The translations under genes were made by a program, and so were the position numbers. From the NCBI RefSeq assembly GCF_011682175.1, contig NZ_WHJG01000014.1, positions 62,001 to 126,000 of the forward strand: DNA of 64,000 nt, given 5' to 3'. Within the stretch, counting starts at the first letter, position 1; each line of letters begins with the position of its first letter. Positions 46,306 through 55,920 of the stretch are shown one piece after another. The notes under the pieces are model-generated. The model did no database searches and was not told the DNA's origin. It saw only the letters and a list, made by a program, of their open reading frames with translations. This DNA comes from Massilia frigida (GTDB taxonomy: Bacteria > Pseudomonadota > Gammaproteobacteria > Burkholderiales > Burkholderiaceae_D).

Positions 46306-49300
46306 TTACTGGCGGCTGGTGTCCACCTGGACCAGCGGCTCATCGACTTGCGGCGGCAGCGGCTTGCGCTCGCGTGGCACGCGTACCGGTGGCGCTGCGC
46401 TGGCGGCCGCTTCCTGGGCTGCACGCAGCTTTTCAGGATCGGTGGCCGCCAGGGTCAGGCCGGCAGAACCGAGGATCTCGGCCAGGTCGGCCACTGGCGT
46501 CGCTGCAACTGGCGCTGCTGCAACCGGTGCTGGTGCAACCGGCGCTGCTGCAACCGGTGCTGGTGCAACTGGCGCTGGTGGCGCGACAGGGGCCGGCGCA
46601 GGTGCTGCAACAGGCGCAGACGCTGCTTCGACCGGTGCAGCTGCGTCAGCAGCCGTTGTTTCGGCTGCCGCAGCTTCGGCTGCCGCAGCTTCCTCCGCAA
46701 CCGGATCGGCCGGGGTGAACATCGTTGCCGGCACGATTTCTTCGCGTACCGGAGCAACTACTGGAGCCACTTCCGGCGCTGCTTCGACTGGTGCTGTGGC
46801 AACTACCTCGGCCACTGGAGCTGGCTCGGCAGGTGCCGGTGCCGCTTCCATTACCGGAGCCGGGGCTGCTGGTGCAGCTTCGACTGGCGCAGGCGCTGGT
46901 GCTTCCACAGGTGCAGGTGCAGGAGCTTGCACCGGTGCTGGCGCTACCACGTATTCCGACACGGGCTCAGGTGCGGCTTCCGCTTCAGCTTGCGCAGCTT
47001 CCACTGCTGCTGCCTCGGCAACGACCGGCCGGGCCACGACAGGTTCGGCAGCGGCGAACACCGGCGCTTCGGTCTTCTCGAAGGACGGTGCATCCGCTGG
47101 CGCTGGTTCGACGGTGAAGCTGGCTTCATTGACAACGTCGCCGTCTTCGCCATCCATGCCCTCGGCCTGGTCGCGGTCGCGGCGATTGCGGTTGCGTCCG
47201 CCACGACGACGGCGACGGCGCGGCTCATCGCCACCGGCTTCGACTTCGATTTCTTCACCGTTCGGGCCGATCGTGGTGATCATTTTCGGCACGGCTGCTT
47301 CTTCATCGCCTTGCGGCACGGCGACATTGACCATGACTGGGTCAGCCACGACCGGCGCCACGGCCAGTTCGTCGGTTTTCGCTTCGGCTACCGGGGTGCG
47401 GTAGTCGGCGCGTTCGCGCGGTGGACGCGGTGCGCGCTCGGTGCGCTCGCCACGTTCCGGACGCTCGCCACGCTCGGCGCGCTCGCCACGTTCGGCGCGC
47501 GCTGCCACTGGCGCGCCGGCGGCGTCGACCTGCGGTTCACGCGGCTCGCGCGGTGGACGTGGAGGACGCGGCGGACGGGCGGCCTTGTCGGCATCGCCCG
47601 GCTTGCCGGCATCTTCCAGTGCGGCTGGCTTGCCCGGCTCGCGCTCAGGACGGCCGTCCGGCTTGCCGCCACGGGTGCGGGCACGCGGGCCACGGCCGTT
47701 GCGGTCTTCGCGGCCGGCAGGCGCAGCGGCCGGCTTGGCCGGGGCGACTGGCGCCGGAGCGGCGATGACGGGTGCTTCCTTCTTGAAGAAGAAGCCCATG
47801 ATCTTGGCCAGGAAGCCTTCTTCCTCGGGGGCGGTCAGTACCGGTGCCTGGACTGGCGGGGCGACCGGCTTGAGCACTTCGGAGCGGTCCACCATTGGGG
47901 CCGGCTGGTCCGGGGTGATGGTCTTGACGACGGCTTCCTGGCGCGGCTTGACTTCTTCCTTCTGGCGCTTGCTGTAAGCCATGTCGGTTTCCGCTTCTTC
48001 GGCCAGGTTGTAGCTGGCCTGGCTGTCTTCGAGGCGCGGATCGTCGTGCTTGATGCGTTCGAGCTTGTAGTGCGGCGTGTCCAGATGCTTGTTCGGGATC
48101 AGGATCACGCTGATGCGGTGGCGGTTCTCGATCTTGAGCACTTCGCCACGCTTTTCATTGAGCAGGAAAGCGGCAACATCGACGGGCACTTGCACGTGGA
48201 TGGTGGCCGAGTTTTCCTTCATCGCTTCTTCCTGGATGATGCGCAGCACCTGCAGGGCGGACGATTCGGTATCGCGGATGTGGCCGGTGCCGGAGCAGCG
48301 CGGGCAGGTCACGTGCGAGCCTTCGGACAGCGAAGGGCGCAGGCGCTGGCGCGACAGTTCCATCAGGCCGAAACGGGAAATCTTGCCCATCTGAACGCGT
48401 GCACGGTCGTGGTGCAGGGCATCCTTGAGGCGGGTTTCGACTTCGCGCTGGTTTTTCGCCACTTCCATGTCGATGAAGTCGATGACGATCAGGCCGCCAA
48501 GGTCGCGCAGGCGCAGCTGGCGTGCTACTTCTTCGGCGGCTTCGCAGTTGGTATTGAATGCGGTGGTTTCGATGTCGGAGCCGCGCGTGGCACGGGCCGA
48601 GTTGACGTCGACGGAAACCAGGGCTTCGGTGTGGTCGATGACGATGGCGCCGCCGGATGGCAAGGGCACCGTGCGCGAATACGCGGTTTCGATCTGGTGT
48701 TCGATCTGGAAGCGCGAAAACAGCGGTACATCGTCGCTGTAACGCTTGACCCGGTGGATCATGTCGGGCATCACGTGGCGCATGAACTGGTGCGCTTGTT
48801 CGTAGATATCGTCGGTATCGATCAGGATCTCGCCGATATCGGGCTGGAAGTAGTCGCGGATCGCGCGGATCACGAGCGACGATTCCTGGTAGATCAGGAA
48901 GGCGCCGCTGGCCGACTTGCCGGCGCCTTCGATCGCGCGCCACAGTTGCATCAGGTAATTCAAGTCCCACTGCAGTTCTTCGACATTGCGGCCGATGCCG
49001 GCGGTACGGGCAATCACTGACATACCCTGCGGCAAGTCCAGCTTGTCCATGGTTTCGCGCAGTTCCTGGCGTTCTTCGCCTTCGACCCGGCGCGAGACGC
49101 CGCCGCCACGCGGATTGTTCGGCATCAGGACCAGATAACGGCCGGCCAGGGAAACGAAGGAAGTCAGGGCGGCGCCCTTGTTGCCGCGTTCTTCTTTTTC
49201 GACCTGGACCATGATTTCCTGGCCTTCGCGCAGCGCTTCTTTGACCGAAGCGGTACGCACATCGACGCCTTCGCGGAAATAGGTGCGGGCGACTTCCTTG

Positions 49301-49509
49301 AATGGCAGGAAACCGTGGCGGTCTTCGCCGTAGCTGACGAAGCAAGCTTCGAGCGAGGGTTCGATCCGGGTAATCACGCCCTTGTAGATATTCGACTTGC
49401 GCTGTTCGCGACCAGCGGTTTCGATATCGATGTCGATCAGTTTCTGACCGTCGACAATCGCTACGCGCAGTTCTTCCTGCTGCGTAGCGTTAAACAACAT
49501 GCGTTTCAT
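46306..49509 (-). CDS. rne: Ribonuclease E
   Basis: A 1067-residue endoribonuclease that starts mRNA decay and processes rRNA and tRNA. The catalytic half (1 to about 510) has an S1 RNA-binding domain ([19 protein letters not shown]), a 5'-sensor region, the DNase-I-like core with the metal-binding DFIDM motif, and the zinc-link CPRCSGTG. The C-terminal half is disordered: a basic Arg-rich part (about 630-720), [16 protein letters not shown] near 790, and a long Ala-Pro-Val-rich tail, expected to bind RNA and degradosome partners. Long Ala/Pro repeats in this tail also make open frames on the other strand. Confidence 0.96.
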   Translation of the reverse strand: MKRMLFNATQQEELRVAIVDGQKLIDIDIETAGREQRKSNIYKGVITRIEPSLEACFVSYGEDRHGFLPFKEVARTYFREGVDVRTASVKEALREGQEIMVQVEKEERGNKGAALTSFVSLAGRYLVLMPNNPRGGGVSRRVEGEERQELRETMDKLDLPQGMSVIARTAGIGRNVEELQWDLNYLMQLWRAIEGAGKSASGAFLIYQESSLVIRAIRDYFQPDIGEILIDTDDIYEQAHQFMRHVMPDMIHRVKRYSDDVPLFSRFQIEHQIETAYSRTVPLPSGGAIVIDHTEALVSVDVNSARATRGSDIETTAFNTNCEAAEEVARQLRLRDLGGLIVIDFIDMEVAKNQREVETRLKDALHHDRARVQMGKISRFGLMELSRQRLRPSLSEGSHVTCPRCSGTGHIRDTESSALQVLRIIQEEAMKENSATIHVQVPVDVAAFLLNEKRGEVLKIENRHRISVILIPNKHLDTPHYKLERIKHDDPRLEDSQASYNLAEEAETDMAYSKRQKEEVKPRQEAVVKTITPDQPAPMVDRSEVLKPVAPPVQAPVLTAPEEEGFLAKIMGFFFKKEAPVIAAPAPVAPAKPAAAPAGREDRNGRGPRARTRGGKPDGRPEREPGKPAALEDAGKPGDADKAARPPRPPRPPREPREPQVDAAGAPVAARAERGERAERGERPERGERTERAPRPPRERADYRTPVAEAKTDELAVAPVVADPVMVNVAVPQGDEEAAVPKMITTIGPNGEEIEVEAGGDEPRRRRRRGGRNRNRRDRDQAEGMDGEDGDVVNEASFTVEPAPADAPSFEKTEAPVFAAAEPVVARPVVAEAAAVEAAQAEAEAAPEPVSEYVVAPAPVQAPAPAPVEAPAPAPVEAAPAAPAPVMEAAPAPAEPAPVAEVVATAPVEAAPEVAPVVAPVREEIVPATMFTPADPVAEEAAAAEAAAAETTAADAAAPVEAASAPVAAPAPAPVAPPAPVAPAPVAAAPVAPAPVAAAPVAATPVADLAEILGSAGLTLAATDPEKLRAAQEAAASAAPPVRVPRERKPLPPQVDEPLVQVDTSRQ

Positions 49510-50193
49510 TTTTATTGACTCCGCGACCCGGGGGCCGTTCTAGTGCCGCTCTGCGCTGGGCGCGGGGCGGCGAAAAGTACAGGGATGTACGCGGGAAGGG
49601 AAGTGGAGGGTGGGTATGCCTTTTCGCACGGCGCAGCAACGCAAAGCGTTACGGCCGCAACAGGGCGCGGTGGGGTCGATCGACATGCCGAGTGCACGCA
49701 TCACCTGCAACTTAGCTGAAGCAGCCCCGGTGTGACCGGGGCACAGACAAAGCCAGGCTGAGCGAAATCATTGAGCCAAACCGTAGCCAGCGAACATACT
49801 AAGACTCGATACCAGGCTTAAACACCAGCCCTTCTTCTCAAGCCTTCAGGATGAGGCTTACATCGGGTCGGGCGAAAACGACAAGCGTTATCGACGCCAT
49901 CATCCGGCAAGCTGGCCCCGAGGGACAGCTTGCCAGTACTTATCCTTACAATTCCAAACAATCCATTCCGCAGCCTTGCGCGTTATCCGATTACAACAAC
50001 GGTGCAACCTTGATTCGCGCCGGGATGTGCGTACACATTTTTTCCATCGAATTTGCAATTTGGCGGGGCCGATGGAGACGCCCCTGTGTAAAATATCGTT
50101 TTAATTCTTACACCAGCAGAGGTTTGACCGCCGCCTGTCGATTATATATTCAAAATGAAGGACTTAGAGAGAATTTCTGGGAAGACAGAGCAA
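49510..50193. other. Divergent leader region rne / rluC
   Basis: 684 nt without a convincing gene. On the rne side it can form strong hairpins, for example GCCCCGGT-GTG-ACCGGGGC at 49724-49742, about 215-230 nt upstream of the rne start. RNase E commonly limits its own mRNA through its leader, so a structured autoregulatory 5' UTR is likely. On the rluC side TAAAAT at 50089-50094 is a possible -10. Confidence 0.5.
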
Positions 50194-51186
50194 ATGAAGA
50201 TGCAAAACGATGTTGTTCCCCCTTCATCACAGGCCCCCGTTCAAGCCCAATTTGTCACAATTACCGAAGAGGAAGCCGGACAGCGGATCGACAACTACTT
50301 GTTGCGGGTCTGTAAGGGCGTTCCGAAAAGCCATATTTACCGCATCCTGCGCTCGGGCGAGGTAAGGGTCAACAAGGGCCGTATCGACCAGTTGTACCGG
50401 CTCGAAAGCGGCGACGTGGTGCGCATTCCGCCGGTGCGGGTGGCCGAGAAATCGACCGCCGTGGTGCCCGGCGCCGAGTTTCCGATCCTGTTCGAGGACG
50501 CGCACCTGCTCATCATCGACAAGCCTTGCGGCGTGGCGGTGCATGGCGGTTCGGGCGTGTCTTACGGCGTGATCGAACAGTTGCGCGCGGCCCGGCCGGA
50601 TGCCAAGTTCCTGGAACTGGTGCACCGGCTCGACCGCGAAACGTCGGGCCTGTTGTTGCTGGCGAAGAAACGGTCGGCCCTGACCAATCTGCACGAGCAG
50701 ATGCGCGACGGCCTGACCGACAAGCGCTACCTCACCATGGTGTACGGCGACTGGAAAAACGCGCGCCAGCACATCAAGCTGCCGCTGCACAAGTTCACCA
50801 CGGCCGATGGCGAGCGCCGCGTCTGCGTGCAGGCCGGCGGCATGGAATCGCACACCGTGTTCAGCCTGCTGCGCAAGTTCGACAAGTTCGCCCTGCTCGA
50901 AGCCGAGCTGAAAACCGGGCGTACCCACCAGATTCGCGTTCATCTGGCTTCGTCGGGCTTTCCCATTGTTGGCGATGATAAGTACGGCGATTTTGCGTTA
51001 AACCGTGTCCTGCTCAAAGCCGACGCCACGCGCGGCGCGCTCAAGCGGATGTTCCTGCACGCGCACCAGATTACGTTTACCCATCCTGAAACCGGCAAGG
51101 ATGTGACGATAAATGCACCGTTGCCAGCAGAATGCGAACGTTTCTTGGTAAGCTTGGGGAAACCGCTGAACACAGCACCGCGCTAG
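50194..51186 (+). CDS. rluC: 23S rRNA pseudouridine(955/2504/2580) synthase
   Basis: A 330-residue pseudouridine synthase. I use ATG 50194, with GGGAAG about 9 nt upstream; ATG 50155 is also in frame but has no ribosome site. An N-terminal S4 domain (GQRIDNYLLRVCKGVPKSHIYRILRSGEVRVN) precedes the catalytic domain with ELVHRLDRETSGLLLLAKK (catalytic Asp) and LKTGRTHQIRVHLASSG. It is divergent from rne, a conserved neighbour pair in this group. Confidence 0.93.
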   Translation: MKMQNDVVPPSSQAPVQAQFVTITEEEAGQRIDNYLLRVCKGVPKSHIYRILRSGEVRVNKGRIDQLYRLESGDVVRIPPVRVAEKSTAVVPGAEFPILFEDAHLLIIDKPCGVAVHGGSGVSYGVIEQLRAARPDAKFLELVHRLDRETSGLLLLAKKRSALTNLHEQMRDGLTDKRYLTMVYGDWKNARQHIKLPLHKFTTADGERRVCVQAGGMESHTVFSLLRKFDKFALLEAELKTGRTHQIRVHLASSGFPIVGDDKYGDFALNRVLLKADATRGALKRMFLHAHQITFTHPETGKDVTINAPLPAECERFLVSLGKPLNTAPR

Positions 51187-51251
51187 TCTCACTAGACTTG
51201 GCGCGTTGATCAATCCTGGAAGGAGCCGGCCGCCACAAGCGGCCGCAATAC

Positions 51252-51911
51252 ATGGCACGTAAGCAATTTGATCTGATCGTTTTCGACTGGGATGGAACCT
51301 TGATGGACAGCACGTCCACCATCGTCAAGTGCATCCAGGCCGCCGCCAAGGACTTGGGCTTGCCGATCCCGCGCGACGATGCCGCTTCGCACGTGATCGG
51401 CCTGGGCTTGCACGAAGCGATGCAGGCCGTGATGCCGAATATCGACCCCGCTTTCTACCCGCGCATGGTCGAACGCTACCGTTTTCACTTTTTGTCGAAA
51501 GACCACGAACTGGTGCTGTTCAAGGGCGTTCGCGAGATGTTGACCGAACTTTCGCAGGAAGCTTACTTTTTGGCGGTCGCCACCGGCAAGAGCCGGGTGG
51601 GCCTGAACCGTTCGCTGAACGCGGTCGGCCTGCTGTCGCTGTTCGATGCCACCCGTTGCGCCGATGAGACATTCTCCAAGCCCCATCCAGCTATGCTGCA
51701 GGAACTGACCCGTGAACTGGGCCAGGATATGAAGCGCACCGTGATGATCGGCGACACCACGCATGATGTGCTGATGGCGAATAACGCCGGTGCGGCCGCG
51801 ATCGCCGTGCAGTACGGCGCCCATCCGCACGAGCAGCTGAGCGCCTGCAATCCTATCTACTCAGCCGAAAGCGTGGCCCAGCTGCGCACCTGGCTGAGCG
51901 AGAACGCATGA
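51252..51911 (+). CDS. HAD-family hydrolase (Gph/PpaX-like)
   Basis: A 219-residue phosphatase of the haloacid dehalogenase superfamily, subfamily with a helical cap. Motif I is FDWDGTLMDSTSTI, motif II the Thr in VATGKSR, motif III the Lys in FSKPHPAML, and motif IV is MIGDTTHDVLMANNAG. Its substrate could be phosphoglycolate or another small phosphate. It lies 65 nt after rluC and overlaps the Rieske gene by 4 nt. Confidence 0.9.
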   Translation: MARKQFDLIVFDWDGTLMDSTSTIVKCIQAAAKDLGLPIPRDDAASHVIGLGLHEAMQAVMPNIDPAFYPRMVERYRFHFLSKDHELVLFKGVREMLTELSQEAYFLAVATGKSRVGLNRSLNAVGLLSLFDATRCADETFSKPHPAMLQELTRELGQDMKRTVMIGDTTHDVLMANNAGAAAIAVQYGAHPHEQLSACNPIYSAESVAQLRTWLSENA

Positions 51912-52288
51912 TGGCGGACCAGGCTGGCGGCGTGCTCGTCTGCGGTTCCGACCAGGTGCTCGAGGGCGGGCGCGGCGTGCGCTTTGGCGTGCGCGCCTTC
52001 GGCGACAAGGCCACCGGCTTCGTGGTGCGCCACAAAGGCACGGTGTACGCCTACCTGAACCGCTGCGCCCACGTGCCCATCGAGCTGGACTGGGCCGAAG
52101 GCGAGTTCTTCGAGTCGAGCGGCCTGTACCTGATGTGTTCGACCCACGGCGCCATTTATGTACCGGAAAGCGGCTTTTGCGCGGGTGGACCGTGCAAGGG
52201 CGGCCGCCTGCGTCCGATCGGCGTGCGCGAGGAAGACGGGCAGATTTACTGGCAGCCCGACGAGTTCATCAAGCCGCCCGCGGCGTGA
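51908..52288 (+). CDS. Rieske (2Fe-2S) domain protein
   Basis: A 126-residue soluble protein consisting of one Rieske domain. The cluster ligands are Cys53 and His55 (NRCAHVP) and Cys77 and His80 (CSTHGAIY). It probably passes electrons to an unknown partner; no oxygenase is adjacent. Its ATG overlaps the phosphatase stop and it is followed by an S49 peptidase at 37 nt. The trio rluC-HAD-Rieske-sppA looks like one conserved transcription unit. Confidence 0.88.
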   Translation: MMADQAGGVLVCGSDQVLEGGRGVRFGVRAFGDKATGFVVRHKGTVYAYLNRCAHVPIELDWAEGEFFESSGLYLMCSTHGAIYVPESGFCAGGPCKGGRLRPIGVREEDGQIYWQPDEFIKPPAA

Positions 52289-52325
52289 GCGCGCAGTACT
52301 GACACCCTATTACGTAAAGCGATTT

Positions 52326-53324
52326 ATGAGCGACAACACTTTCGGCGATTCCAAGGAAACCACGCTGGCTGCGGCACCGACCACGGGCAACTGGGAGCGC
52401 GACACCCTGGAAAAGCTGGTTTTTGCCACGGTGCGGGAACAGCGTGCCACGCGCCGCTGGGGGATTTTCTTCAAGCTGACCTTCCTCGGGCTGGCATTTT
52501 TCGGGCTGTGGGCGTTTTTCGATTTCGATTTCAGCGGTTCCGACATGGAAACGCTGGGGCGCCATACCGCGCTGATTGAAATCGACGGCAGCATCGAATC
52601 GGAAGGCAGCGGCTCGGCCGATGTGGTGATTCCGTCATTGAACAAGGCATTTGCCGATGCCGGTTCGGTGGCGGTGGTCCTGCGCATTAACAGCCCGGGC
52701 GGCAGTCCGGTCCAGGCCGGCAATATCGTCGATGAGATCCTGCGCCTGAAACAGGCCTATCCCAACAAGCCGGTGTATGTGGTGGTCGATGAAATCTGCG
52801 CCTCGGGCGGCTATTACATTGCCGCCGCCGCCGACAAGATCTTTGTGAACAAGGCCAGCATTGTCGGATCGGTCGGGGTATTGATGGACGGTTTCGGCTT
52901 TACCGGCACCATGGACAAACTCGGGGTCGAGCGGCGTTTGCTGACGGCCGGCGAAAACAAGGGCTTCCTCGATCCTTTCAGCCCGCAGTCCGACAAGCAC
53001 AAGGCGCATGCCCAGGCCATGCTCAACGAAATTCACCAGCAATTCATCTCCGTGGTGCGCAGCGGGCGCGGCAAGCGCCTGAAAGAGACGCCGGAGACCT
53101 TCTCCGGCCTGTTCTGGAGCGGTGCCAGGGCGGTCGAGATGGGCCTGGCCGACGGCTTCGGTACGGTCGAGACGACAGCACGCGATGTGGTCAAGGCGGA
53201 AGATATTGTCGACTACACGGCGCATGAAGGTTTGCCGGAGCGGGTGCTGAAAAAATTCGGCGCCTCGGTGGGCGCGGGGATGGTCAACACCCTGGGTCCA
53301 GCGGCACGGCCAGCGTTGCGTTGA
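52326..53324 (+). CDS. sppA: S49 peptidase (SppA-like)
   Basis: A 332-residue membrane-anchored serine peptidase starting at ATG 52326. A cytoplasmic N-terminus is followed by one membrane helix (WGIFFKLTFLGLAFFGLWAFF) and the periplasmic protease domain. The nucleophile Ser is in EICASGGYYIAAAAD and the general-base Lys in GENKGFLDPF; INSPGGSP and IVGSVGVLM are typical. It is the single-domain type. It probably clears cleaved signal peptides. Confidence 0.9.
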   Translation: MSDNTFGDSKETTLAAAPTTGNWERDTLEKLVFATVREQRATRRWGIFFKLTFLGLAFFGLWAFFDFDFSGSDMETLGRHTALIEIDGSIESEGSGSADVVIPSLNKAFADAGSVAVVLRINSPGGSPVQAGNIVDEILRLKQAYPNKPVYVVVDEICASGGYYIAAAADKIFVNKASIVGSVGVLMDGFGFTGTMDKLGVERRLLTAGENKGFLDPFSPQSDKHKAHAQAMLNEIHQQFISVVRSGRGKRLKETPETFSGLFWSGARAVEMGLADGFGTVETTARDVVKAEDIVDYTAHEGLPERVLKKFGASVGAGMVNTLGPAARPALR

Positions 53325-53678
53325 CAGCGCCGGCAAATATTTTCCTTGAATGTTCGGGCAGGTGTTCTATATTAGACCTGTAGTTCTTTCCAAGGGAGGC
53401 CGATATAAAAAGTAAAGCGTGTGTTGGCAGCATATTGTTTGAAATGAACTACTAACCGCATCATGATGCGGCATAGAGAGAATTACAATTCCTCGCATGA
53501 AGTCCTCTTTGGGGACATGGAAACGGCGGCCGAAAGCCGTCGTTTTCCATCTGGCCGATGTTATTCCCGCCCTTGTTTGTTCCGCCATCTTGTCGATGTG
53601 CGATCCCTTGGCCAAATGGCTTGGGTCTCGCCGTTGGCGACTTCTTTTTGATCCCGCCATTGCCGCGTGGCCTGCCTT
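53325..53678. other. Gap after sppA with palindrome and long hairpin
   Basis: 354 nt. It contains a perfect 16-bp palindrome (CCGCATCATGATGCGG, 53457-53472) and a long hairpin 53517-53550 (ATGGAAACGGCGGC against GCCGTCGTTTTCCAT with one bulge) that could end the sppA transcript or mark a small RNA. Frames on both strands look accidental. Confidence 0.45.
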
Positions 53679-54365
53679 CTAGGCCGCCAGCACGACACGG
53701 TAGGCCGCATCGTTGGCACATGCGCCGGCGCGGATCCGGGGCGATGCGCGTACCGGCACAGGCTGCTCCTCGCCGAGCAGGGTCACCATCGCCGGCAGGT
53801 CCAGGCCGTTGATCGCGGCCTGGAAGCGGCGGATCAGCTCGCGGCAGAGCTTCTCGCTGGCCGGCGTTGCGGCCTCGTGCTCACGCAGGCGCCGGCGTGC
53901 GCGCGCCAGGTACTGGCGTGCATTCACGGTAGTGGTGCCGAGCGCCGCCGCAATGTCGGCGTGCTCGCGTTCGAACACTTCATGCAGGATCAATGCCAGG
54001 CGCTCGGACGGCGACAGGCAGGCCAGCAGGCGGGCCAGCGCCTCGCCCAGTTCGGCGCGCCGCAGCAAGCCCTCTTCCGGCGGCGCGGGCGGCGCCTCGG
54101 GCACCAGTTCCATGGCGCCGCGCGCGGCCACGCTGTCGCGGGCGCGTTTGCGCAGGCAGTCGAGCGACTGGTGCCGCACCACAGTGGTCAGCCAGGCCGC
54201 CGGCGTTGCCAGCGCCGCCTGATCGGTGCCTTGCCATTTCAGAAAGCAGTCCTGCACGATGTCCTGAGCTTCCGCTTCGCTGCCGACGATGCGGCGGCTG
54301 ATCGCGGTCAGGCGCGGCCGCAACTGTTCGAACAAGGCACCCTCGGTATCGGTCGTGCGCGGCAT
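53679..54365 (-). CDS. ECF-type RNA polymerase sigma factor
   Basis: I start at ATG 54365, with GGAG 8 nt upstream; the product is 228 residues. It has sigma region 2 (GALFEQLRPRLTAISRRIVG, QDIVQDCFLKW) and region 4 (LSPSERLALILHEVFEREHADIAAALG, then TTTVNARQYLARARRRL). A C-terminal tail of about 50 residues resembles the start of the SnoaL-like domain of SigJ/ECF41-type factors but stops early. No anti-sigma gene is adjacent. It is divergent from clpP with about 160 nt between, so it might regulate that gene. Confidence 0.83.
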   Translation of the reverse strand: MPRTTDTEGALFEQLRPRLTAISRRIVGSEAEAQDIVQDCFLKWQGTDQAALATPAAWLTTVVRHQSLDCLRKRARDSVAARGAMELVPEAPPAPPEEGLLRRAELGEALARLLACLSPSERLALILHEVFEREHADIAAALGTTTVNARQYLARARRRLREHEAATPASEKLCRELIRRFQAAINGLDLPAMVTLLGEEQPVPVRASPRIRAGACANDAAYRVVLAA

Positions 54366-54524
54366 CGGGAATCTCCTGTGAGGGTGTGGTACCACCTGAC
54401 GCCCGGCATTGCCCGGATGTGACACGCCAGCGATCTATTTTTTTATTGTCACATGGCGCAGCGGCGCAGGCGTCAAGCGGGCGGAATCGGCTCCGCGATT
54501 CAACTCTACCGCGAAAGAATGCAT

Positions 54525-55139
54525 ATGACTTCGAATTTTCCTATGGGACTAGGCTTGGTGCCCACCGTGATCGAACAGACAGGACGCGGCGAACGCGCCT
54601 TCGACATTTACTCGCGCCTGCTGAAAGAACGCGTGATTTTCCTGGTGGGGGAAGTGACCGAGCAATCGGCCAACCTGATCGTCGCCCAATTGCTGTTTTT
54701 GGAATCGGACAATCCCGACAAGGATATTTCACTCTATATCAATTCGCCGGGCGGCTCGGTGTATGCCGGCATGGCGGTCTACGACACGATGCAGTTCATC
54801 AAGCCGGACGTGTCGACCCTGTGCACGGGTTTCGCCGCCAGCATGGGTTCGTTCCTGCTGGCCGCCGGCGCGACCGGCAAGCGTTACGCCTTGCCGAATG
54901 CGCGCCTGATGATGCACCAGCCGCATGGCGGGTCGCAGGGCGTGGCCGCCGATATCGAGATCCAGGCGCGCGAAGTGCTGTACCTGCGTCACCGTCTCAA
55001 CACCATCTATGCCGAACGCACCGGACAGACGCTGGCGCAAATCGACAAGGATTCGGACCGCGACAATTACATGTCGGCCGCCCAAGGGGCGCAATACGGT
55101 TTGATCGACCGCGTGCTGGCCACGCGCGAGGGGACTTGA
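54525..55139 (+). CDS. clpP: ClpP protease, isolated copy
   Basis: A 204-residue subunit of the ClpP tetradecamer. I use ATG 54525, 8 nt after GAAAG. The catalytic triad is Ser106 ([10 protein letters not shown]), His131 (LMMHQPHGG) and Asp180 (DSDRDNYM). There is no tig or clpX next to it, unlike the standard tig-clpP-clpX operon, so this may be a second ClpP. It is divergent from an ECF-like sigma gene, which suggests separate, perhaps stress-linked, control. Confidence 0.92.
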   Translation: MTSNFPMGLGLVPTVIEQTGRGERAFDIYSRLLKERVIFLVGEVTEQSANLIVAQLLFLESDNPDKDISLYINSPGGSVYAGMAVYDTMQFIKPDVSTLCTGFAASMGSFLLAAGATGKRYALPNARLMMHQPHGGSQGVAADIEIQAREVLYLRHRLNTIYAERTGQTLAQIDKDSDRDNYMSAAQGAQYGLIDRVLATREGT

Positions 55140-55209
55140 GGCCTTCGGTGCCAGGCGCATCCCCACTGCGGGCGGCGGGAGCGGCAGATCCGTCATGCCC
55201 GCCATGGGC

Positions 55210-55233
55210 GCGCTGAAGGACCCGCTTCAGCGC
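55210..55233. terminator. Stem-loop between clpP and orphan gene
   Basis: GCGCTGAAG pairs perfectly with CTTCAGCGC around a 6-nt loop, between two convergent genes. No T-run follows, so it is at best a weak terminator. Confidence 0.4.
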
Positions 55234-55286
55234 CGGGAGCCTGGCGGCGCGCTCAAGGGTGGCAGGCGCAAGCCTGTCCACCCGGA

Positions 55287-55697
55287 TTAATCGATGCAGG
55301 CATCGCTGCTGTCGGCGTCGACCGTGCCCAGGCGCGCCACCCTGCGTTCGGTGCAGTCGACATCGAGGGCAGCCGCGCCGGCGCAATCGGCACTGCTGGC
55401 TTGCCCCGGCTCGCCATCGAAGCCCTGGCCGAAACCACCCTGGCTCAGCCATTCCTGGAAGCCATTGTTGGCCTGCGCATACCAGCGCGCCTGCGGCGAC
55501 ACGCGCACCATGCCCGGCACCAGCATGCGCGGCAGGTGGATGCCGCCGGTCCAGCGTGCGATCGCGTCACGCGTGGTCTCCAGCGCCGACTGGGCCAGGG
55601 GATTGTCGGGAAGATTGTCGGCAGCCGATTCCAGGAAGTCGGCGGTGTTCAATTGCGTGGCGGCGGAAGTAATAGTGCGCATCCTGGTCCTCATCAT
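55287..55697 (-). CDS. Orphan 136-residue protein
   Basis: An unrecognised 136-residue protein. AGGA lies 4-7 nt before two alternative Met codons. The N-terminal half is helical and looks conserved in style (NTADFLESAADNLPDNPLAQ, then SALETTRDAIARWTGG), followed by a Gly/Pro-rich middle and a C-terminal acidic tail with three cysteines. There is no signal peptide, no membrane helix and no known motif. It is read toward clpP. A regulatory or small-peptide role is possible, but nothing in the sequence settles it. Confidence 0.55.
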   Translation of the reverse strand: MMRTRMRTITSAATQLNTADFLESAADNLPDNPLAQSALETTRDAIARWTGGIHLPRMLVPGMVRVSPQARWYAQANNGFQEWLSQGGFGQGFDGEPGQASSADCAGAAALDVDCTERRVARLGTVDADSSDACID

Positions 55698-55920
55698 GTT
55701 GTCCTGTTCAATTTCCCTGGTGCTGCTGTAAGCATTCGCAGGTGGCGTTAGGCCGATTCCTACTGAAGTTTCAGTTTAACAACCGGGCTCTTGCTATTCT
55801 TGATCTGTGTCAAAGATGCGTGAAGGCTCTTCCTTAACTCGCCATCACTCGGGTCTTTATCCTACAAAGCGCTAAGCGCATTCCTATGCCGTCATGGGCG
55901 CATCTGGTAAAGTCTCGCCC

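Noticed and set aside
46348-49020. An 890-codon plus-strand frame opposite rne
   Set aside because: Antisense of a fully recognised RNase E. Its repetitive Cys/Arg/Trp composition reflects the Ala/Pro-rich tail read backwards.
49851-50315. A plus-strand frame running into rluC
   Set aside because: It is out of frame with rluC, lacks a ribosome site and its tail overlaps the true rluC start.
53497-53682. A 61-codon plus-strand frame behind sppA
   Set aside because: It spans the strong hairpin at 53517-53550 and has no convincing ribosome site. The hairpin is a better explanation.
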